From Pseudomaricurvus sp. HS19 (lineage in GTDB: Bacteria > Pseudomonadota > Gammaproteobacteria > Pseudomonadales > Cellvibrionaceae): 64,000 nt of DNA. Below are positions 40,974 to 50,053 of this stretch, in pieces. The stretch covers positions 558,001-622,000 of the forward strand of contig NZ_WVVW01000001.1 in assembly GCF_009857815.1 (NCBI RefSeq), given 5' to 3'. The first letter of the stretch is position 1, and each line of letters starts with the position of its first letter. Position numbers and translations under genes: made by a program. The notes below the pieces were generated by a model, which was given only the letters and a program-made list of their open reading frames with translations, searched no databases and was not told the DNA's origin.

Positions 40974-42618
40974 ACACCTTCTCCTTAAACGGATCGACGC
41001 CGACACGGCGGTAGGTATCAATGAAACGCTCGCCTTCAACACGCTTGTCGACGTAGATATCAACCAGCTTCTGGATCACGGACGGAATCTCTTCGGCGCC
41101 GAAAGCCGGGCCCAGTACGCTGCCGAGGCTGACGTCAGTGCCGGCGTTGCCACCGAGCTGGATCTGGTAGAACTCTTCGCCTTTCTTGTCCACACCGAGA
41201 ATGCCGATGTGGCCCACATGGTGGTGACCACAGGCGTTCATGCAGCCGGAGATGTTGAGGTCCAGGTCGCCCAGGTCGTAGAGGTAATCCAGGTCATCAA
41301 ACTGGCGCTGGATGGACTCGGCAATGGGAATCGACTTGGCGTTGGCCAGGGAGCAGAAATCGCCACCGGGGCAGCAGATCATGTCGTTGAGGGTACCGAT
41401 ATTCGGCGTGGCAAAGCCCTGTGCCCTGGCGGCTTGCCAGACATCGAACAGTTTTGATTTTTCCACTTCACCCAGCACGATGTTCTGCTCATGGGTGGTA
41501 CGCACCTCGCCGAAGCTGTATTGGTCCGCCAGGTCAGCAATGGCTTCCAGCTGTCCGTCGGTGAGGTCGCCGGGGGCAACGCCGGTGGGCTTCAGGGACA
41601 GGGTAACCGTGGCATAGCCGGGCTGGCGGTGTTCGCCCACATTGCGGGTCAGCCATTTGCCAAACGCCGGGGCCTCTGCAGCCTGTTGTTGCAGCAGGGC
41701 ATCGGCGGCGTTATCCAGGCTCTGGTAGGGCAGGGTGGGGAAGAAGCGCTGCGCACGGCCGATCTCTTCGCCGGTGAGGGTGATGGGACCATCCTGCAGG
41801 TGGGCAAACTCTGCCTCAACCTTGGCGCCGAAGGCTTCTGCACCCAGTGCTTTCACCAGAATCTTGATGCGGGCCTTGTACTTGTTGTCGCGACGACCCA
41901 GCTGGTTGTAAACACGCAGGATCGCTTCCAGGTACGACAGCAGGTGGGCTTCCGGCAGGAAGTCACGGATCAGTGAGCCAATAACCGGGGTGCGACCGAG
42001 GCCGCCACCAACGAAGACACGGAAACCGGTGTCGCCAGCGTCGCTGCGAACCACCTGCAGGCCAATGTCATGTACCTGCACGGCCGCACGGTCGTTGTCC
42101 GAACCGGTGACGGCAATCTTGAATTTGCGCGGCAGGAAGGCGAACTCCGGATGGAACGTGGACCACTGACGGATGATCTCGCAGTAAGGACGCGGATCCA
42201 CCACCTCGTCGGAGGCGATGCCGGCAAACTGGTCCGAGGTCACGTTACGGATACAGCTGCCACTGGACTGGATGCCATGCATTTCGACTTCTGCCAGCTC
42301 TGCCAGGATCTCCGGCACTTCCTCCAGCTCCGGCCAGTTGAACTGCACGTTCTGGCGGGTGGTAATGTGGCAGTAGCCTTTATCGTAGGTGCGGGCGATG
42401 TGGGCTAGCTTGCGCAGCTGGGTACTGCTCAGCATGCCGTAGGGCACGTTGATACGCAGCATGGGCGCCAGGCGCTGGATATAGAGACCGTTCTGGAGTC
42501 GCAGCGGCAGGAACTCTTCGTCTTTCAGCTCGCCGGCCAGGTAACGCTCGGTCTGGCCGCGGAACTGGGCTACCCGGTCACGTATGATTCTGTGATCATA
42601 CTCGTCATATTGGTACAT
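40957..42618 (-). CDS. cysI: Sulfite reductase haemoprotein subunit CysI
   Basis: 553 residues. Two nitrite/sulfite reductase ferredoxin-like and two sirohaem domains. The coupled [4Fe-4S]-sirohaem centre is ligated by cysteines in CCPGGDFC (C-x5-C) and SGCMNACGHHH (C-x3-C), and the sirohaem-contacting arginines lie in SSGSCIRNVT and TTRQNVQFNW. It reduces sulfite to sulfide for cysteine synthesis. No cysJ flavoprotein is adjacent, so electrons may come from ferredoxin or another donor, as in the Pseudomonas-type enzyme. Its cofactor is made by cysG upstream in this window. It is followed by the DUF934 gene. Confidence 0.94.
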   Translation of the reverse strand: MYQYDEYDHRIIRDRVAQFRGQTERYLAGELKDEEFLPLRLQNGLYIQRLAPMLRINVPYGMLSSTQLRKLAHIARTYDKGYCHITTRQNVQFNWPELEEVPEILAELAEVEMHGIQSSGSCIRNVTSDQFAGIASDEVVDPRPYCEIIRQWSTFHPEFAFLPRKFKIAVTGSDNDRAAVQVHDIGLQVVRSDAGDTGFRVFVGGGLGRTPVIGSLIRDFLPEAHLLSYLEAILRVYNQLGRRDNKYKARIKILVKALGAEAFGAKVEAEFAHLQDGPITLTGEEIGRAQRFFPTLPYQSLDNAADALLQQQAAEAPAFGKWLTRNVGEHRQPGYATVTLSLKPTGVAPGDLTDGQLEAIADLADQYSFGEVRTTHEQNIVLGEVEKSKLFDVWQAARAQGFATPNIGTLNDMICCPGGDFCSLANAKSIPIAESIQRQFDDLDYLYDLGDLDLNISGCMNACGHHHVGHIGILGVDKKGEEFYQIQLGGNAGTDVSLGSVLGPAFGAEEIPSVIQKLVDIYVDKRVEGERFIDTYRRVGVDPFKEKVYAKAD

Positions 42619-42665
42619 ATGAGAGATACACCTACTGTTATCAGGGTTAAATGAGGCCTTTTGTG

Positions 42666-42689
42666 CCTGAGATCTCTATAGATTTCAGG
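42666..42689. promoter_or_regulatory. Imperfect palindrome upstream of cysI
   Basis: The 24-base inverted repeat starts CCTGAGATCT and ends AGATTTCAGG; 10 of 12 positions per arm are symmetric. It lies 48-71 bases before the cysI start, where an operator or a structured leader would sit. The binding protein is unknown. Confidence 0.4.
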
Positions 42690-42765
42690 GACTTGGCCCT
42701 CCTGCAAAGGCGCGAAGAATACACCAATTGGTTCGCGGGCGCGAGAAGCCCGGTTGCAACGGTTA

Positions 42766-42782
42766 GTAACAGATTTTGTTAC
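42766..42782. promoter_or_regulatory. GTAACA-N5-TGTTAC palindrome between cysI and the small ORF
   Basis: Perfect six-base arms around GATTT, located between the divergent cysI and the 38-codon gene at 42939. Symmetry and position suggest a repressor or activator site, for example for sulfur control. A GTTGCAAC palindrome lies at 42753-42760. Confidence 0.45.
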
Positions 42783-42850
42783 CATTTATTTGCAAGTCGT
42801 TGATTGCCAATAACATTTAAGACAATTTGCGAATAACGGCGTTTCCGCAG

Positions 42851-42881
42851 TTGCTATATTGTTTTTTCCTATGTCTATAAT
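42851..42881 (+). promoter_or_regulatory. Probable promoter of the 38-codon membrane protein gene
   Basis: TTGCTA (42851-42856) and TATAAT (42876-42881) with a 19-base spacer. The start near 42888 would give a leader of about 50 bases. Confidence 0.5.
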
Positions 42882-42938
42882 CGGATCGGCTATGCAGTAT
42901 TGGCTTCACCCATTCATGTCTAGCGGAGAATAAGAATA

Positions 42939-43055
42939 ATGGACAATCAGATCGAACTGCAGGAAACCGGAGATAGCGCGGCCGATGCCCTGGCCGCCGT
43001 TGTGCTGATAGGCGTTTTTGTTGCCACCTGTATTTTCTGGATCAGCAGCCAGTAA
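42939..43055 (+). CDS. 38-residue single-pass membrane protein
   Basis: This short gene begins with MDNQIELQETGDSAD, an acidic head of about 15 residues. It continues into one hydrophobic helix (ALAAVVLIGVFVATCIFWIS, residues about 17-36) and ends SSQ. GGAGAA lies about 9 bases before the ATG, and a TATAAT-based promoter is about 60 bases upstream. The head-inside, tail-outside plan resembles small regulatory or assembly subunits of membrane complexes. I do not recognise the family. It lies between the divergent cysI and a marR gene. Good ribosome site, promoter and clean hydrophobic segment make a real gene likely. Confidence 0.62.
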   Translation: MDNQIELQETGDSAADALAAVVLIGVFVATCIFWISSQ

Positions 43056-43293
43056 TCCGGCGTTAACAAACTCAAGGGAAAGTCAGTCGGTAGTGGTCCC
43101 AGTACTGCTGCCGTTTCTCTTTTGTTTCCCCCTCATTCAGTCCAACTGGCAGCTTTTGCTGACCTGCCGGGTGCGGCTTGCCGGTCTCAGCGGTAGTTCG
43201 CTAACCCTTATTAGTCGGTTCACCCGGATTTAACCTTCATTGATCGGGTCTCTCCAGAACTCCCTGTTTTTACAGGGGCTGCATGGCTCAGTG

Positions 43294-43324
43294 TTGACTG
43301 GGCAATAATTGCTCATGATATAGT
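43294..43324 (+). promoter_or_regulatory. marR promoter with embedded palindromic operator
   Basis: TTGACT (43294-43299) and TATAGT (43319-43324) are 19 bases apart. The spacer contains GCAATAATTGC (43302-43312), a perfect palindrome of five-base arms with one central base. MarR dimers commonly bind such sites over their own promoters, so autorepression is a reasonable inference. Confidence 0.6.
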
Positions 43325-43353
43325 GGCTCCATCTTTTCAGGGAGGGCGCCGGA

Positions 43354-43809
43354 TTGAGCTTTCAATTACACAACAGTTTTACCTTCTGGATTTGTCGTTT
43401 GGCCAGTGCCATGCAGGAGCAGTTCAATCATGACCTGGAGGCGCTCGACATTACCTGGCCACAGTGGATGGTGATGAATGTTTTGCATCACTCCAGCTCC
43501 AATACGCCCGCCCAGATTGCGGAACAGATCGGGGTGGACCGCTCAGCGGTCACTCGTTTGTTGGACAGGCTGGAGAAAAAGGGGCTGGTAAAACGGGAGC
43601 ACGATCAGTTGGACCGGCGTTCGGTAAAGGTGATGATTACCGATCCGGGCAAGCTGATGCTGGATCATATGGACGATGCGGCGGAGAAGCATCAACAGAC
43701 CTTTCTGTCCCAGCTGCATCCCACCGAACACCGGGTGTTGAAGTCCAATATCCAGAAGCTGCTGCGAGCAGCGGAGATCGATTCGCAGCAGCTGTGGCGC
43801 CATCTCTGA
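43354..43809 (+). CDS. MarR-family transcriptional regulator
   Basis: 151 residues with the MarR winged-helix core: NTPAQIAEQIGVDRSAVTRLLDRLEKKGLV (helix-turn-helix) and KREHDQLDRRSVKVMITDPG (wing). The flanking N- and C-terminal helices form the dimer interface. The TTG start is supported by GGGAGGG about 8 bases upstream. The effector and target genes are unknown. It is followed by a convergent gene, so its own promoter and perhaps the upstream small membrane protein are the nearest candidate targets. Confidence 0.88.
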   Translation: MSFQLHNSFTFWICRLASAMQEQFNHDLEALDITWPQWMVMNVLHHSSSNTPAQIAEQIGVDRSAVTRLLDRLEKKGLVKREHDQLDRRSVKVMITDPGKLMLDHMDDAAEKHQQTFLSQLHPTEHRVLKSNIQKLLRAAEIDSQQLWRHL

Positions 43810-43902
43810 CGGCCCCGAATCCCTCTTGCAGTGTTTTGGCGCTGCGGTGGGAAAAGGGCTGCAGAGAATGGCTGGTTCGGGCAGGGCGGCGCGGCGCGAC
43901 GG

Positions 43903-44205
43903 TCAGTTGCTCTGTGCCACCATTTCACCGGACTCCACCCGAATGCCGTGGGCAGTCAGAATCTCGCGGGCGGCCTTGTAATCCCACAAGCCAATGCGCA
44001 GGCGATAAAAGCAGTCCATACGTGCCTGCCCGTCAAGATCCGAGCAGCTGTTACGCAAAGTGCGGTAATCGTTGACGATGGTCAGTGCCAGCTCGACCTC
44101 GGGGTCGACCGTATTTTGTTTGTCGCTATTGGTGTCTGCCGCGAAAGCGGTGACAGTGGCCAGTGCGGTGAGCAGGCCAAGCAGGGCGGGGGTTTTACGG
44201 AGCAT
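43903..44205 (-). CDS. Small periplasmic protein with a cysteine pair
   Basis: 100 residues. The N-terminus (MLRKTPALLGLLTALATVTAFA) is a signal peptide with cleavage expected after AFA. The mature part is about 78 residues, mostly helical, with Cys54 and Cys65 in RNSCSDLDGQARMDCFYRLR, spaced for a disulfide. The family is not recognised. It lies immediately downstream of metH on the same strand with about 140 bases between, so it may be separately transcribed. Confidence 0.65.
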   Translation of the reverse strand: MLRKTPALLGLLTALATVTAFAADTNSDKQNTVDPEVELALTIVNDYRTLRNSCSDLDGQARMDCFYRLRIGLWDYKAAREILTAHGIRVESGEMVAQSN

Positions 44206-44346
44206 CGCGGGTACCTCATATCGGATGACCGGGGTACTTTACCGGCGCTTTGTGACAGAGAGGTGTCGCTTGCTTCGTTATCGGGTAATTCAGGCGATGA
44301 TTGGTTTTTGGGGGGTGCCCCGGGCCGCCTGGGCCCGGGGCCAGTC

Positions 44347-47300
44347 TCAGTTGTCGTAGCCCAGAACCGGCTGCAGCCAACGCTCCAGCTCCGGCATAGT
44401 CATTCCCTTGCGCTCCGCCAGCGACTCTACCTGGTCCTTCTGGATTTTACCGGTGGCAAAGTACTGCGCCTGCGGGTGGGAGAAATACCAGCCGGAGACG
44501 GCAGCCGCGGGCAGCATGGCGTAGTGCTCGGTGAGGGACACGCCAGTGGCTGCGGTGGCATCCAGTACCTGGAAGAGGGTGCCTTTCTCGGTGTGATCCG
44601 GGCAGGCGGGGTAGCCAGGGGCAGGACGGATGCCCTGGTACTTCTCCCGAATCAGGGCGTCGTTGTCCAGTTGCTCGTCAGTGGCATAGCCCCAGAACTC
44701 CTTGCGCACCCGCAGGTGCATATGCTCGGCGAAGGCTTCGGCGAGACGATCCGCCAGGGCTTTCACCATGATGGAGCTGTAGTCGTCGTGCTGTGCCTCG
44801 AACGACTTGGCCAGTTCTTCGGCGCCGATACCGGCGGTCACGACAAAGCCGCCCACATAGTCCGCCTTGCCACTATCCCTTGGTGCCACAAAGTCCGCCA
44901 GTGACATATTGGGTTTGGTGTTGCCTGGCTTCTGTACCTGTTGGCGGATATGGTGCTGCAATGCTACCGGGGTTGTGCGGCTCTCATCGTCATAGAGGGC
45001 GATATCGTCGTGGTTCACCTGGTTGGCAGGCCAGAAACCCACCACGGCGCTGGCCTTGAGCAGCTTCTCGTCAATAATGCGCTTGAGCATGGCCTGGGCA
45101 TCGGCAAACAGGTTGCGGGCCGCTTCGCCCACCACTTCGTCTTCCAGGATCTTCGGGTACTTGCCCACCAGGTCCCAGGAAATAAAGAACGGTGTCCAGT
45201 CGATGGTATCCACCAGCGCTTCCAGCGGGTAGTCATCAAACACTTTTGTGCCGGTGAAGCTGGGGGCCGGGGGGGTGTAGTTATCCCAGTCCAGTTTCAG
45301 GCCGTGCTCGATGGCTTCGGCGTAGGTGCGTTCAGTGCCGCGGGCCTTGCGGCCGGCGTTGCGCTCCCGTACCACTTCGTACTCTTCCTTCAGCTTCTCT
45401 ACGAAGGCCGGACGTTGCTCGTCAGACAGAAACGCAGCGGCCACGCCCACGGCGCGGGAGGCGTCTGCCACATAGGCAACCTGGTTGATAGAGAGCTGTG
45501 GGTCGATCTTCACCGCGGTGTGGGCCTTGGAGGTGGTGGCACCGCCGATCAGAAGCGGTTTGTTGATGCCCTGACGCTCCATCTCCTTCGCTACCGTGAC
45601 CATCTCGTCCAGCGACGGTGTGATCAGGCCGGAGAGGCCGATAATGTCGCAATCCTGCTCGACAGCGGTCTTGAGGATGGTTTCGCAGGGCACCATGACG
45701 CCCAGGTCGATAACCTCGAAGTTGTTGCACTGCAGTACCACGCCGACAATGTTCTTGCCGATATCGTGTACGTCACCTTTTACGGTGGCCATCAGGATCT
45801 TGCCGTTGGCCTTGGCGCCTTCCTCTTTCTCGGCTTCAATGTAGGGCTGCAGGTAGGCCACCGCCTGCTTCATGACACGAGCGGATTTCACCACCTGGGG
45901 CAGGAACATCTTGCCGGCGCCAAACAGGTCGCCGACCACATTCATGCCGTCCATCAGCGGACCTTCGATCACGTCCAGTGGGCGCTTTGCGGCCTGGCGC
46001 GCGGCTTCGGTGTCTTCTTCGATGTAGGCGGAGATGCCCTTCACCAGGGCGTGCTGCAGGCGCTGTTTCACTTCCCAGCTACGCCACTCCAGGTCCTCTT
46101 TCTTCTCGCCGGTGGAGCCGTCGCCGCGGTATTTGTCGGCGATGGCCAGCAGGGCTTCGGTGCCTTCCGGTGTGCGGTTGAGGATCACATCCTCCACCCT
46201 GTCGCGAAGCTCGGCCGGCAGGTCGTCGTAAACCGCCAGCTGACCGGCGTTGACGATACCCATGTTGAGGCCCGCCTGGATGGCGTGATAGAGGAATACA
46301 GAGTGGATCGCCTCGCGCACCGGGTTGTTGCCGCGGAAGGAGAAGGAGACATTGGAGACCCCGCCGGAAATGCCGGCGTGGGGCAGGTTGGCCTTGATCC
46401 AGCGCGCCGCCTCAATAAAGTCCACCGCGTAGTTGTTGTGCTCGTCGATACCGGTGGCGACCGCAAAGATATTTGGGTCAAAAATGATGTCGGCGGGGTT
46501 AAAGCCCACCTTGTCCACCAGTACCCGGTAGGAGCGCTCACAGATTTCGGTCTTGCGCTGCAGGGTGTCTGCCTGGCCGGTCTCGTCAAAGGCCATGATC
46601 ACCACAGCCGCGCCGTAGCGCTGGCACAGTTTGGCCTTGGCGATAAACTCCTCTTCACCTTCTTTAAGGCTGATGGAGTTCACCACCGGCTTGCCCTGGA
46701 TGCACTTGAGTCCGGCTTCAATTACCTCCCATTTGGAGGAGTCCACCATGATCGGCACCTTGGCGATATCCGGCTCGGAGGCGATCAGGTTGAGGAAACG
46801 CACCATGGCCGCTTCCGCGTCCAGCATGCCTTCATCCATGTTGATGTCGATAATCTGGGCGCCGTTCTCTACCTGCTCCAGGGCCACTTCCAGAGCGGTG
46901 TCATAGTCACCCTCGACGATCAGACGCTTGAAACGGGCAGAGCCGGTGACGTTACAGCGTTCGCCGACGTTCACAAACAGGCTTTCAGAGGTGATATTGA
47001 AAGGCTCCAGCCCGGAGAGTCGGCAGGCCGGCTCAATCTCCGGCAATGGGCGGGGCGCGTGCTTGCTGACGGCTTCGGCGACGGCGCGAATGTGATCCGG
47101 GGTGGTGCCGCAGCAGCCGCCGATAATGTTAACGAAGCCGCTGGCCGCAAACTCCTCCACAATCACCGCCATCTCTGCCGGCGTCTGGTCGTATTCGCCA
47201 AACTCGTTGGGCAGGCCAGCGTTGGGGTGTGCGGAGACGTGGCACTCGGCCACCCGGGACAGCTCCTTCACATACTGGCGCAGCTCCTGGGCACCCAACG

Positions 47301-48051
47301 CACAGTTGAGGCCGATGGAGAGAGGGCGGGCGTGGGCCAGGGAGTTGTAGAAGGCCTCGGTGGTCTGGCCGGAGAGGGTACGGCCGGATGCATCGGTAAT
47401 GGTGCCCGAAATCATGATGGGCAGCTCAATACCTTCGCGATCAAAGTAAGCCTGCACCGCAAACACCGCCGCCTTGGCGTTGAGGGTGTCGAAGATGGTT
47501 TCAATCAGGATCAGGTCGGCACCGCCTTTTACCAGGCCGTCGACGGATTCCAGGTAGTTCTCCACCAGCTGGTCGAAGGTGACGTTGCGGGCACCGGGAT
47601 CGTTAACGTCCGGGGAGATGGAGCAGGTGCGGGAGGTCGGGCCCAATACCCCGGCCACAAAGCGCGGGCGATCCGGGGTCTCGGCGGTTATGGCGTCGGC
47701 GGCTTCGCGGGCGACGCGGGCCGCAGCCACGTTGATCTCGTAGGCCAGGGACTCCATCTCGTAGTCCGCCATGGAGATACGGGTGGCGTTAAAGCTGTTG
47801 GTCTCGACAATGTCGGCGCCGGCTTCCAGGTATTCGGTGTGAATGTCCCGGATAATGTGCGGTTGCGTAATGGAGAGCAGGTCGTTATTGCCGGCGATAT
47901 CCATGTGATAGTCGGCAAAACGCTCACCGCGATAATCCGCTTCCTGCAGCTTGTGGCTCTGGATCAGGGTGCCCATGCCGCCATCCAGGATCAGAATGCG
48001 GTTTTTCAGGGCCTCTAGCAGAGCTTCTCTTCTCTCAGCGGAAGTGGACAT
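44347..48051 (-). CDS. metH: Cobalamin-dependent methionine synthase
   Basis: 1234 residues (E. coli 1227), all four modules in order. The homocysteine-binding barrel has its zinc cysteines in GGCCGTTP near residue 312. It is followed by the methyltetrahydrofolate barrel, the B12-binding domain with the DxHxxG motif [11 protein letters not shown] near 758-763, and the SAM-binding reactivation domain at the C-terminus. It transfers a methyl group from 5-methyl-THF through methylcobalamin to homocysteine. A good promoter and a palindrome precede it. No cobalamin riboswitch is evident in the roughly 70-base leader. Confidence 0.97.
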   Translation of the reverse strand: MSTSAERREALLEALKNRILILDGGMGTLIQSHKLQEADYRGERFADYHMDIAGNNDLLSITQPHIIRDIHTEYLEAGADIVETNSFNATRISMADYEMESLAYEINVAAARVAREAADAITAETPDRPRFVAGVLGPTSRTCSISPDVNDPGARNVTFDQLVENYLESVDGLVKGGADLILIETIFDTLNAKAAVFAVQAYFDREGIELPIMISGTITDASGRTLSGQTTEAFYNSLAHARPLSIGLNCALGAQELRQYVKELSRVAECHVSAHPNAGLPNEFGEYDQTPAEMAVIVEEFAASGFVNIIGGCCGTTPDHIRAVAEAVSKHAPRPLPEIEPACRLSGLEPFNITSESLFVNVGERCNVTGSARFKRLIVEGDYDTALEVALEQVENGAQIIDINMDEGMLDAEAAMVRFLNLIASEPDIAKVPIMVDSSKWEVIEAGLKCIQGKPVVNSISLKEGEEEFIAKAKLCQRYGAAVVIMAFDETGQADTLQRKTEICERSYRVLVDKVGFNPADIIFDPNIFAVATGIDEHNNYAVDFIEAARWIKANLPHAGISGGVSNVSFSFRGNNPVREAIHSVFLYHAIQAGLNMGIVNAGQLAVYDDLPAELRDRVEDVILNRTPEGTEALLAIADKYRGDGSTGEKKEDLEWRSWEVKQRLQHALVKGISAYIEEDTEAARQAAKRPLDVIEGPLMDGMNVVGDLFGAGKMFLPQVVKSARVMKQAVAYLQPYIEAEKEEGAKANGKILMATVKGDVHDIGKNIVGVVLQCNNFEVIDLGVMVPCETILKTAVEQDCDIIGLSGLITPSLDEMVTVAKEMERQGINKPLLIGGATTSKAHTAVKIDPQLSINQVAYVADASRAVGVAAAFLSDEQRPAFVEKLKEEYEVVRERNAGRKARGTERTYAEAIEHGLKLDWDNYTPPAPSFTGTKVFDDYPLEALVDTIDWTPFFISWDLVGKYPKILEDEVVGEAARNLFADAQAMLKRIIDEKLLKASAVVGFWPANQVNHDDIALYDDESRTTPVALQHHIRQQVQKPGNTKPNMSLADFVAPRDSGKADYVGGFVVTAGIGAEELAKSFEAQHDDYSSIMVKALADRLAEAFAEHMHLRVRKEFWGYATDEQLDNDALIREKYQGIRPAPGYPACPDHTEKGTLFQVLDATAATGVSLTEHYAMLPAAAVSGWYFSHPQAQYFATGKIQKDQVESLAERKGMTMPELERWLQPVLGYDN

Positions 48052-48126
48052 TTGTGTAGCCTATTTTGTCGAAGTGAGTGTGGTTAAACGTATTGTAGTC
48101 GGGGGTAATCCCCGGAAAGGGGCGCG

Positions 48127-48155
48127 ATTGTAACCTGATCGGCAGCCAGCCCCAA
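48127..48155 (-). promoter_or_regulatory. Sigma-70-like promoter of metH
   Basis: On the minus strand TTGGGG (48150-48155) and TACAAT (48127-48132) are exactly 17 bases apart. Transcription would start near 48120, about 70 bases before the ATG. Confidence 0.65.
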
Positions 48156-48167
48156 CGATCTTTGGTA

Positions 48168-48195
48168 ATCTATATCAAAATATTTTGATGTAGAT
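48168..48195. promoter_or_regulatory. 28-base AT-rich palindrome between metH and nfuA
   Basis: The core ATCAAAATATTTTGAT is perfectly symmetric, and 13 of 14 positions match over the full arms. Its centre is about 61 bases upstream of the expected metH start point, a common position for activator binding. It does not fit the MetJ box or the MetR consensus. Confidence 0.6.
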
Positions 48196-48280
48196 GGGCA
48201 TTCTAGCAGTTAATGGCCTCCCAAACCAAAGGTTGAGGCACTGAACTTGCGCGTAAAGGCTGATAGCACAGGTTAAAAGA

Positions 48281-48306
48281 TTGACTTAAGTGGTTGATTT
48301 TATAAT
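48281..48306 (+). promoter_or_regulatory. Probable nfuA promoter, possible Fe-S regulator site
   Basis: TATAAT at 48301-48306 has TTGACT at 48281-48286, but the spacer is only 14 bases, so an activator or a different -35 may be used. The left half (TTGACT) fits one half of an IscR type 1 site; the right half fits poorly. Confidence 0.4.
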
Positions 48307-48388
48307 CCACAAAAACTTGCGGGTTTTTTATTAACCGCTGAAACCGTAGAATGGCGCCCATCTTTCGACTTGCATGGTTGTCACTTAA

Positions 48389-48973
48389 ATGGTCAATGTA
48401 ACGATTACCGACTCGGCCCAGGAATATCTGGCGGAACTGCTGGCCAAGCAAAACTGCGACGGAATCGCGATCCGTATGTTTGTGGCCAATCCTGGTACGC
48501 CACAGGCTGAGACCTGCATTGCCTACTGCCGTCCCGGCGAAGAGCAGGAGGAGGATGTGCGGGTCGACCTGGACAAAATCAGTGCTTTCTTTGAGGGCCG
48601 CAGCCTGCCGTTCCTGGAGGAGGCCAAGGTGGACTACTCCGCAGACCGCATGGGTGGCCAGCTCACCATTCGCGCCCCCAACTCCAAGATGCCCAAGGTG
48701 ACCGACGACAGTCCGGTAGAGGATCGTATCAACTACGTGCTCTATAACGACATCAACCCCGGTCTCGCCTCCCATGGCGGTAACGTCACTCTGGTAGAGT
48801 ACACCGAGGATCACTACGCAGTACTGCAGTTTGGCGGTGGCTGTCAGGGCTGCAGTGCCGTGGATATCACCCTCAAAGAGGGGGTAGAGAAAACCCTCAA
48901 GGAGAAGATTCCGGGGTTGCGCGGTGTCCGCGACATGACCGATCACACCGATACCTCGCAAGCTTTCTACTGA
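48389..48973 (+). CDS. nfuA: Fe-S biogenesis protein NfuA
   Basis: 194 residues (E. coli 191). An N-terminal degenerate A-type scaffold domain ([20 protein letters not shown]) is joined to a C-terminal Nfu domain with the cluster-binding Cys152-x2-Cys155 in [18 protein letters not shown]. NfuA carries [4Fe-4S] clusters to target enzymes, especially under oxidative stress or iron limitation. No strong ribosome site precedes the ATG. It is divergent from metH and ends at a terminator. Confidence 0.96.
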   Translation: MVNVTITDSAQEYLAELLAKQNCDGIAIRMFVANPGTPQAETCIAYCRPGEEQEEDVRVDLDKISAFFEGRSLPFLEEAKVDYSADRMGGQLTIRAPNSKMPKVTDDSPVEDRINYVLYNDINPGLASHGGNVTLVEYTEDHYAVLQFGGGCQGCSAVDITLKEGVEKTLKEKIPGLRGVRDMTDHTDTSQAFY

Positions 48974-48979
48974 TAGCAT

Positions 48980-49004
48980 GGGCCGCAACTAAGCGGCCCT
49001 TTTT
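48980..49004 (+). terminator. Rho-independent terminator after nfuA
   Basis: GGGCCGC/GCGGCCC stem with an AACTAA loop, followed by five T and TTT. Confidence 0.85.
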
Positions 49005-49102
49005 GTTTCTCCCCTCTGCAAATCCGGCCGCCAGCACCCGGGCGTCGCTGTTGTTCCTGCTGCAGTGCCGTCTGCCGACCCGACAATAACAATGAGGCTG
49101 CA

Positions 49103-49981
49103 ATGAGCTACAACACCATTGGCTATGCGGTTGAAGACCGTGTTCTCACCATCACCCTCAATCGTCCCGAGGCCATGAACGCCTTTACCGTGGAGATGTG
49201 CAACGAACTGGTGGATGCCATCAACTGCGCCAGCAACGATGACGCCGTGAGCGTGATTGTCTTTACCGGCGCCGGCAAAGCCTACTGTGCCGGTATGGAC
49301 CTGAGCGTCGACGGTAATGTTTTCGGCCTGGATGAGAGCCAGAACCCGGGCTGGCAGGACCTGGAGGAGCGATTTGAGGCGCCGGAGATCGTTGACGGTG
49401 TGCGTGATACCGGGGGCCGGGTCACCCTGGCGCTGTATGACTGCAACAAGCCGGTGATTGCCGCCATCAACGGTGTGGCAGTCGGTATTGGCGCCACCAT
49501 GACCCTGGCCATGGATATCCGCCTGATCTCCAGCAAAGGTCGCATGGGGTTTGTCTTCAGCAAGATTGGCATCACGCCGGAGGCCTGTTCCACCTGGTTC
49601 CTGCCGCGGTTGGTGGGAATGAGCAAGGCGCTGGAGTGGACTTACAGTGGCGAGATCCTTGATGCGCAAACCGTAAAGGAGGGTGGTCTGGTGACGGCGG
49701 TGTATGAACCGGATGAGCTTTTGCCTGCGGCTTACGCACTGGCCCGCAAGATTGCCGACAATACCTCGCCGGTGGGCGTGGCCCTGACCCGGCAGATGAT
49801 GTATCGCAATTCTGCGGCGGCGCATCCGGTGGAGGCGCACAAGGTGGAGTCGCTGATGATCTTCGATATCAGCCAGAAAGATGGCCGTGAAGGAGTGCAG
49901 GCGTTTATGGAGAAGCGCAAGCCGCAGTTTACGCAGAAAGCCCCGTCCGATATGCCGGCGCTGTTTCCCTGGTGGGAGTAA
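49103..49981 (+). CDS. Crotonase-fold protein, probably a delta3-delta2-enoyl-CoA isomerase
   Basis: 292 residues of the enoyl-CoA hydratase/isomerase superfamily. The oxyanion-hole segments are AYCAGMDL and NGVAVGIGATM. The two glutamates used by enoyl-CoA hydratase (Glu144 and Glu164 of the rat enzyme) fall on Thr132 and Phe152 here. Instead Glu160 in FSKIGITPEACSTW occupies the place of the single catalytic Glu of peroxisomal ECI2-type isomerases, whose motif is PEGCSS-like. I therefore infer double-bond isomerisation of unsaturated acyl-CoA rather than hydration. It stands alone between two terminators. The substrate is unknown. Confidence 0.82.
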   Translation: MSYNTIGYAVEDRVLTITLNRPEAMNAFTVEMCNELVDAINCASNDDAVSVIVFTGAGKAYCAGMDLSVDGNVFGLDESQNPGWQDLEERFEAPEIVDGVRDTGGRVTLALYDCNKPVIAAINGVAVGIGATMTLAMDIRLISSKGRMGFVFSKIGITPEACSTWFLPRLVGMSKALEWTYSGEILDAQTVKEGGLVTAVYEPDELLPAAYALARKIADNTSPVGVALTRQMMYRNSAAAHPVEAHKVESLMIFDISQKDGREGVQAFMEKRKPQFTQKAPSDMPALFPWWE

Positions 49982-50010
49982 TCCTGCGCGGGAATGGTTG
50001 AAGCAACAAT

Positions 50011-50037
50011 AAAAAAGGCCGCAAATGCGGCCTTTTT
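50011..50037. terminator. Bidirectional terminator, isomerase/DAHP synthase
   Basis: AAAAAAGGCCGC pairs with GCGGCCTTTTT around an AAAT loop; T-runs occur on both strands between two convergent genes. Confidence 0.92.
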
Positions 50038-50053
50038 CAGAGGGGTCTGACAA

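Noticed and set aside
44941-48018. 1025-codon open frame opposite metH
   Set aside because: A mirror of metH codon bias; metH shows every domain motif, the opposite frame shows none.
48052-48126. Cobalamin or SAM-type riboswitch in the metH leader
   Set aside because: The predicted leader is only about 70 bases and lacks the conserved B12-box or SAM-box sequences.
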